A stretch of 64,000 nt of DNA. Origin: Shinella zoogloeoides (GTDB lineage Bacteria; Pseudomonadota; Alphaproteobacteria; Rhizobiales; Rhizobiaceae). Shown here in pieces: positions 61,079 through 64,000 of the stretch. The notes beneath the pieces were generated by a model that was not told the origin of the DNA, did not search any database, and saw nothing but the letters and a program-made list of their open reading frames with translations. The position numbers and the translations under genes were made by a program. Within the stretch, counting starts at the first letter, position 1; each line of letters begins with the position of its first letter. The stretch spans positions 1,925,501-1,989,500 of the forward strand of contig NZ_CP132311.1 in NCBI RefSeq assembly GCF_030733845.1, read 5' to 3'.

Positions 61079-63595
61079 TCAGGTCTCGGGCTCCTCCTTC
61101 GCCGGCCGGCGGCTCTTACGGGTCGCGGGCGGACGCAGCTTCTCCGTCGCCTGGTCGAGAAGCGTCGAGATGAGTTCGGCCCCTTCCGGAGAGATCTTGA
61201 CCGGCACTTCCGATGCAGCCGGCGCGCCGATGGCGATCTCCTCTTCACGGAAACGCTCGAGGATGGCAGTGCGCAACTCCGATTTGACGCCGGTGCCGTT
61301 GAGGATGTCAGCCAGGAAGGCGCGGATCTCGAAATCGAGCGTCGCCGAGGAGAAGGCCTGGAACACGACCGTAGGCTCCGGATTGCGCAGCAGCCCCTGC
61401 TGCCCGCGCACCACTTCGGTCAGGATTTCCTGCACCTGTCGCGGATCGTTGCCGCCATGCACGCTGATGGGGATCTCCACGCGGCCGAGCTTGTTGCGGT
61501 GCGTCCAGTTGCCGACCTGCCCGTTGATCAGCACCGAGTTCGGCACGATCACCGTCTGGCGCTGGAAGGTCTCGATCTCGGTGGCGCGCACGGAGATGCG
61601 CCGCACGAAGCCTTCCGTCGTGCCCGCCACCACCCAGTCGCCCACCTTGAACGGGCGTTCGGCGAGCAGGATGAGGCCCGAGACGAAATTCGAGACGATG
61701 TTCTGGAGACCGAAACCGATACCGAGCGAGAGGGCACCGGCGACGAGCGCGAGACTGGAAAGATTGATGCCCGCGGCCGATATGCCGACGAGGCCGGCCA
61801 GCGCCACGCCCGCATAGCCGACGGCGGTGCGCACGGAGTTGCGCACGCCCGCATCGACCTGGCTGCGCGCCAGCACGTTGCCGTCCACCCACTTCTGGAA
61901 CCAGCGCGTGACGACGAGGCCGACGACGAAGAGCAGGATGCCGACGATGATGCCGACCAGCGAGATCGTGATGCTGCCGATGCGGATCTCGGTGAAGATG
62001 CGGTAGGCCCAGGATTCGATGTCGGCGAACTGGAAGCCCCATTGCAGCAGGATCAGCGGCACGAAGCAGACGAAGATCAGCAGATAGATCGCCAGCCCCG
62101 CCGCAAGCCCCACCTGGTCGAGCGCCACCGGGCCAAGGCCGAAACGCTCTTCCAGCTTCTTGCCCACCGCCGTTTCGGCGAAGGCGCCCGTCGCGGAGAC
62201 GGCGCGGCCGGAGAGGAAGCCGATATACATCGTCACCACCGCCGCTCCCGTCACGACGATCTGCGTGGCGACGAACCGCGCCATGCCGACATAGCCGAGC
62301 AGCGACGCGAAGATGAGGCCAAGCCCCGTCAGCGTCAGCAGGACGAAGATCGACCGCGGCCAGGGGCGCCCCGGCGTATCCGGCTTTTCGCCCTGATGCA
62401 GCACCGGCTTGATGAAGGCGGTGACGACGAGCAGGAGGCCGATGATGATCGAGGCGAAGAAGCTCTTGACCACGGTCAGCACGACCGGCGAGCCGAGCAC
62501 TTCGCTGATCGTGCCGAGGAAGTAGTCGGCGCCGTTGACGATCGCCATGCTGAGGATCAGCAGCCAGAGGAGCTGGGCCCCGCGATCGGAAACGCGTACC
62601 AGCCGCCAATGCCCGTCTCCCGGCGAGAGCACCGCATTGGCAAGCTGCCCCACGAAGTAGACCGCCACGACCACGCCGAGCGCGATCGCGATGATGGGCG
62701 CAATGTCGGTTCGCAACACTTTGAAGGCGTCGAGGAAGAAGTAGCTGGCCCCCGCGAAGGCCGCCGCCGCCATGGTCGGCAGGACTGTCGACCAGAAGGC
62801 GACGGAAAGACGGGTGATGTAATGCGGTTTTTCCTGCCGCGCGGCGCGGGTGATGTAGGGCGAGAACAGCCGGTAGCTGCCGGAGAGCAGCACGAGGGCC
62901 GCCATCAGCGAGAGACCGACCGCGCCGAGAAGCTGCATCCGCTTGAATTTCCAGACGAACTGCAGCCACGCCGTCACGGTGCGGCCGAGCGTCTGCGCTT
63001 CCTCGGCAATCGCGCCGGAAGCCTCGGCAAACAGGTCGGAGCTGACTTCCGTGCGCTTCAGGATGGCATCGGTGAAGAGCAGCCGGCGGATCTCGGTAAT
63101 GCGGTTCGACAGCTTGATCGCTTCGATCGAGAGATTTTCCGCCTCCCCCGTCAAGGCATTGATTTCGTTGCGCTCGGCGGTGAGTTTCTTGCGCTCCTCG
63201 ACGACGACGTCCGCCTCTGCCGGCGCGCCCTCCGCCGGTGGGTCGCCGAGTTCCGTCTGGCGCGCCTTGATCGCATCCAGCCGCGGCCGGGTGGCGACGG
63301 AGGTGGCGAGGATCGAGCGGTTCAGCGTCTCCGCTTCCATCTTCAGGTCGACAAGGCGCGCGTCGTCGTCCTTGTATTTCTCGACCCGTTCGCGAATGGA
63401 ATTGAGCTGCGCGCCCGCGCGATCGAGATCCGTGTTCGCCTGTTGGAGCTGCGTCGTCGTATCGGGGGCCGCCGCCGTCTGCGCAAGGACCGGTGAGGCC
63501 GCAAGCGCGAGGACCGCGAGAAGGACGGAAAGAAGGCGGGAGATCGGCAACAGGCCATCCTCGTTGGACAGAAACAGACGACGCATCGCGTTCAC
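61079..63595 (-). CDS. Large mechanosensitive channel of the MscS family with DUF3772
   Basis: An 838-residue inner-membrane protein. A signal peptide (about 20-38) is followed by a periplasmic coiled-coil DUF3772 domain (about 40-200), many membrane helices (about 215-610) and a C-terminal MscS core. The pore helix is GISAAGINLSSLALVAGALSLGIGFG (in parts), then GLQNIVSNFVSGLILL and the beta domain RPFKVGDWVVAGTTEGFV. It resembles MscK/YbiO-type channels that open under membrane tension. A DUF924 gene follows upstream on the same strand. Confidence 0.93.
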   Translation of the reverse strand: MNAMRRLFLSNEDGLLPISRLLSVLLAVLALAASPVLAQTAAAPDTTTQLQQANTDLDRAGAQLNSIRERVEKYKDDDARLVDLKMEAETLNRSILATSVATRPRLDAIKARQTELGDPPAEGAPAEADVVVEERKKLTAERNEINALTGEAENLSIEAIKLSNRITEIRRLLFTDAILKRTEVSSDLFAEASGAIAEEAQTLGRTVTAWLQFVWKFKRMQLLGAVGLSLMAALVLLSGSYRLFSPYITRAARQEKPHYITRLSVAFWSTVLPTMAAAAFAGASYFFLDAFKVLRTDIAPIIAIALGVVVAVYFVGQLANAVLSPGDGHWRLVRVSDRGAQLLWLLILSMAIVNGADYFLGTISEVLGSPVVLTVVKSFFASIIIGLLLVVTAFIKPVLHQGEKPDTPGRPWPRSIFVLLTLTGLGLIFASLLGYVGMARFVATQIVVTGAAVVTMYIGFLSGRAVSATGAFAETAVGKKLEERFGLGPVALDQVGLAAGLAIYLLIFVCFVPLILLQWGFQFADIESWAYRIFTEIRIGSITISLVGIIVGILLFVVGLVVTRWFQKWVDGNVLARSQVDAGVRNSVRTAVGYAGVALAGLVGISAAGINLSSLALVAGALSLGIGFGLQNIVSNFVSGLILLAERPFKVGDWVVAGTTEGFVRRISVRATEIETFQRQTVIVPNSVLINGQVGNWTHRNKLGRVEIPISVHGGNDPRQVQEILTEVVRGQQGLLRNPEPTVVFQAFSSATLDFEIRAFLADILNGTGVKSELRTAILERFREEEIAIGAPAASEVPVKISPEGAELISTLLDQATEKLRPPATRKSRRPAKEEPET

Positions 63596-63653
63596 GCGAT
63601 TCTGCCCTTTCTAGCCATGATTGCGGCCATTTTAAACCGGAACGGCGGGCCGA

Positions 63654-64000
63654 TCAGAATCCGGCGCCCGGTTCGGCGAGATAGGCTTCCTCCTCCGGCG
63701 TCGAAACCCGGCCGAGGAAGGCATTGCGATGCGGAAAACGACCGTATTCGGCGATGACGTCGCGGTGCCGCATCGCATAGTCCAGGTACATCTCGTCGCC
63801 ATGCGCCTCGAAGAGCGAGACGGAAAGGTCCTGATCGGCAAGCGTCTCCGAATGCTCGAAGGGCATGTAGAAGAAGTGGCGCCGGCCGTAGTCCACCAGC
63901 CTGTCCGCCCCTGCCTCCAACGCAAGCCGCGCCTCCCGCCGGGCGATCCAGTCCGTGGAAAACGCCATCGGCGAGGCGCGGTACATGTTGCGGGGAAACT
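63654..64000 (-). CDS. DUF924 protein, 5' end beyond the window
   Basis: The last 115 codons of a DUF924 gene (usual length near 190). The frame runs open to the window edge, and upstream of the Met at 63986 it reads FPRN, as in the family motif QFPRNMYR. FFYMPFEHSETLADQDLSV and FPHRNAFLGRVSTPEEEAYL are characteristic. Function unknown. The Met is therefore internal and the start lies outside the window. Confidence 0.88.
   Translation of the reverse strand, partial: FPRNMYRASPMAFSTDWIARREARLALEAGADRLVDYGRRHFFYMPFEHSETLADQDLSVSLFEAHGDEMYLDYAMRHRDVIAEYGRFPHRNAFLGRVSTPEEEAYLAEPGAGF

Overview
The window is high-GC (about 60-65 %) chromosomal DNA of an alphaproteobacterium, most likely a member of the Rhizobiaceae (Rhizobium/Ensifer/Shinella-like). 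The reasons are a very-long-chain fatty acid (VLCFA) lipid A locus (acpXL to lpxXL), an aerobic-type cob cluster with CobN, CobE and CbtAB, an FnrN-type regulator with anaeroboxes beside hemN and a cbb3 oxidase gene, LysR/DUF1127 pairs, and several families of rhizobial-type palindromic repeats. No rRNA, tRNA, CRISPR array, transposase or phage gene was seen.

Layout. 1-2.8 kb: start of ccoN, an anaerobox, and a hemerythrin/PAS pair. 3-8.5 kb: a minus-strand VLCFA operon (acpXL, fabZ-like, an inactive-looking ketosynthase, an intact ketosynthase, an MDR reductase, lpxXL). 8.6-10.9 kb: hemN and fnrN, divergent, sharing a perfect anaerobox, with a second box over the predicted fnrN start. 11.4-29.7 kb: cobalamin synthesis in three units: cobE-A-B-C-D, then riboswitch-cbtB-cbtA-cobP-cobW-cobN-cobO, then cobQ. 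A serine hydrolase, a TSUP permease and a coiled-coil peptidoglycan-binding protein lie among them. 30-36 kb: a betaine-type ABC transporter, a homocysteine methyltransferase and a HAD protein. 36-44 kb: accessory genes (aminotransferase with a YheO/DauR-like regulator, LysR with DUF1127, VWA protein with ECF sigma factor, mazEF, and a ferredoxin-like protein).

44.4-54.6 kb holds the most interesting block: a complete-looking corrinoid-dependent methyl-transfer system. It has a non-pyrrolysine MttB-family methyltransferase, a corrinoid protein, a methylcobamide:tetrahydrofolate methyltransferase and a RamA-like reductive activator. With these are an 8-Cys MetV-like protein paired with MetF, a formyltransferase-family protein, DUF1638, a 'virulence factor' domain protein and a phasin-like small protein. 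A GlxA/AraC-type regulator with TGTCGC boxes lies downstream at 57-58 kb. The natural reading is demethylation of a quaternary amine such as glycine betaine or a relative, with methyl groups passed through B12 to folate and oxidised. It would be supplied with cofactor by the cob genes and possibly with substrate by the 30-kb transporter. The substrate is inferred, not shown.

54.6-64 kb: a second LysR/DUF1127 locus with a perfect inverted repeat, a GNAT enzyme, two response-regulator proteins (REC-REC-GGDEF and REC-REC), a small periplasmic protein, a large MscS channel and a partial DUF924 gene.

Palindromic elements of about 155-165 bp occur three times around cobN, twice in frame inside the coding sequence. 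A different element forms the C-terminal part of a DUF1127 gene at 39.3 kb.
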